NCBI GenBank assembly: GCA_037783415.1
Contig: JAZGTN010000164.1
Span: 1,860,001-1,924,000, forward strand
DNA length: 64,000 nucleotides
Direction: 5' to 3'
DNA from: Leptasterias polaris
Taxonomy: Eukaryota; Echinodermata; Asteroidea; Forcipulatida; Asteriidae
Shown here piece after piece: positions 39,801-42,800 of this stretch. Below the pieces are notes generated by a model that saw only the letters and a list, made by a program, of their open reading frames with translations, searched no databases and was not told the DNA's origin. The stretch's first letter is position 1. The number at the start of each line of letters is the position of its first letter. The position numbers and the translations under genes are program-made.

Positions 39801-42800
39801 TTCCCAAAAGCTCTGTGAAACCTCAACCCCAGGGGTTACCAAAAAGGTTGAAATACCATCATTTCAACATACCTCCTCTAATTTGAATCATAGTTTCAGA
39901 ATTTGTTGTCAGCATAGACTCTCACCCCTGCTCAAAGCGCTTTATATTCTAATGATAGGAATACAGAGATTCTGCCAACCATGCTAGAAACACCACGGCA
40001 AAACCCAATTCTCTTAACGATAAGTGTACTGGGTTCTTTTACGTGCGTTGACACAACCTGCAGCTTTATGTCACATCCTGATGCGGTTAGCAATTATGGG
40101 AAAGTGTCTTGCTCAAGAACACAAGTGCCATGGCTGGGATCTGAACCCTCACTCTGACAACACCAAAACTTGAGTCCAGTACGCTAGACCGCCCTTGGCC
40201 AGGATATTTCAAAATCAAATGCTGAATGTCATGGTTCAAGATGCCTGCTTATAAAGCCGTAGGTCCTGCGTGTTGTATAATGCATGGAAAAGAACCCAGT
40301 TCACTTATCATTAAGAGCAGGGGGTTTGCCCTGGTGTTTTCTGGTTTGGTTGGCTGCAGATTGCGCCACAGCGCCTTGTAAACCATTACATGGTGCTATG
40401 TAAATAAATGGGTCTTATATTTCGAACGTAGCTCACCTTGTAGAAAAATACTGAGCGCTTTGAGACGCAGTCAGTGCGCTATATAAGAACTGCGTATTAT
40501 TATGCATTTGTTAATGAGTATGCAGTGCTTTATTATATATTGGTGCAGGGCAAAACAGAATCCTAGTATTCTTTATAGTTACATCAGATAATTAACTAAC
40601 CAAGTAACGGTGAATAAACTGCCTTGTTATGTTCTTCTACAGTATGGAGACGATGCCGAGATCGATGAGGATGACTTTGAGAACCGCATCAAGCAGCTTC
40701 GTGTACGCATGATGAAGTTGATGCATCCCAACGGTGAGGCAGACTACCCCGCCCGCTCCTGCAAGGATCTCTTCAAGAACTACCCAATATTCCCCAGCGG
40801 TAAGGATCCACATTCCAATTTGAAACTCCACATGACATCATGTGGCGGTCTTGTTTACTGGACCCAAGCTCTGGTGTTGTCAGCAGCAGATGGCGGGTTC
40901 AAATCCCGGTCATGACACTTGTGCCCATGAGCAAGGCACTTGACCATAATTGCTTGGTAAAAAGTTGGGAAGGTAGTGCATTCTGCTCTACCAGCCAGGC
41001 TCCTAGAGGATGATACCCATGCCTACATCCTTAAGGACTGTAAAGGGGGTAAACCTGTTTCAGCCCCAGGAGTAGGTTGCAGTGTGTCCCTGGTGACAAT
41101 TCATAATTGGGTCATGATCAAAATCAGTTAAGTGTATAGAGTGGCGGTCCATGGCCTTGTGATGTTAGACAATTTCTCATAAAAAAAATCATTTAATAAT
41201 AATATTAACAATACCTACCTTTTGTATACCCCTGATGCAAAGTGTTAGATCTACCTGGAGATAAGCAGTGTGCAGTAAACGTTTGTGTTTTTTTTTAATT
41301 TCTTCTTTCAGGTTATTACACTTTGGATCCCAGCACAGGTTCCCCATACGACAAGTTTGTGGCTTACTGTGACAGGAAGACCAACAGCACATGTGTATTC
41401 CCGGAAGTACAAGAGGCAAGCTTAGAATGAATCTTATAAAACATGCCAAGCTCATGAACTTGTCAGCTCATATTTGCAATGGTAGACTGTGACCAAGTCA
41501 ATAACTTTGGGATGAGGGCTGTATACTTTAATTTTGTATTTTATTGTATGAGTCTTTAGGCAGTCTTATGTCCCACTGGGGACGAAGAGGGTTAAGGATG
41601 TTTTCATCAACAAAAACCATGCAATTTAACGGATCTCAATGCTTGAACACATGCAAGACTTCTCAGTGTATTGACCCAATTCACCTCTGTCGTCATCATC
41701 CCAAATGATCTTGGTTGCACCATTTTGGGAGTCAATGCACCGGTGTGTTATATATAGTGCGCATTATAGACTACGCAGTGTTAACGCCTGTACCATAATG
41801 TTTTAGTTTATTTGACTCTCAAGACGGCAGGCGTGGCAGACGTATTACCCCCGTGTGACAGTGGTGTGACAGTGGTGCAATGGGTCAAAAGAAAAGACTT
41901 CTCAGGCTGCTCACCCATTATTTTTTTCGACCCAGGGAAGCTTATTGAATGCACTGGGGTCAGACCTGGGTTCAACCCAGGGAAGCTAATTGAACACACT
42001 GGGGTCATCACACCCAGAGAAGCTAATTGAACGCACTGGGGTCAGACCCAAAGAAGTCAATTGAATGCACAGGGGTCAGACCTGGGGTCAGACCCAGGGA
42101 AGCTAATTGAATGCACCATCAGTTATGACCTTGCTTCTTAATTAATAGATTTATGTACTTATCTCTCCAGGTTCCCAAGGCAACGTATTATCTTGGTGAT
42201 GATACGCCAATCGACTTCTCCACCATGCAAAACGGCTCAATGGTAAAGAAAAAAACAATTTTTTCGTTTAAACCAATGAAGCTGCTATTTATATTGTATG
42301 TAAGGAACTGTACAGGGGCCCAACTTCATAGAGCTGCTTAACAGCAAATATTGCCTAACCGTTTTCTGCTAAGCGAGAGGAAGCAGGATACCAGTCACAG
42401 ATGGTACATTTGGGAATGGTACTGTTGCTGGTAACCTTATTCTGGTGGGCATAAATTTGTTGTGCTTAGCTATTTTTTCTGCTTAAGCAGCTATATAAAA
42501 TTGGTTGAAACTATTTGGTGGCAAAAAAACTTTTGTTAATTAACTTGTGCTTCATGGGTCATTCACCCAACTAGCCAGATTAGGGTAGGATTTATACCTC
42601 GATTGAAACCCTTTTTCCCAATGAGGATATCAATGGTACCCTAAGTAGGACTTCTGCAGGACTTGTGTTCACCCAAATGTCCCGATTGGAATGTGTTCTT
42701 ATCATAAAAATAGAACCCAAAGAATGCTGAGCGACCTGCTGTGGATTCAGTGTACATGTATCAATGCCCCAAAATAGCGATAGGCATATGATTTAGTGTG

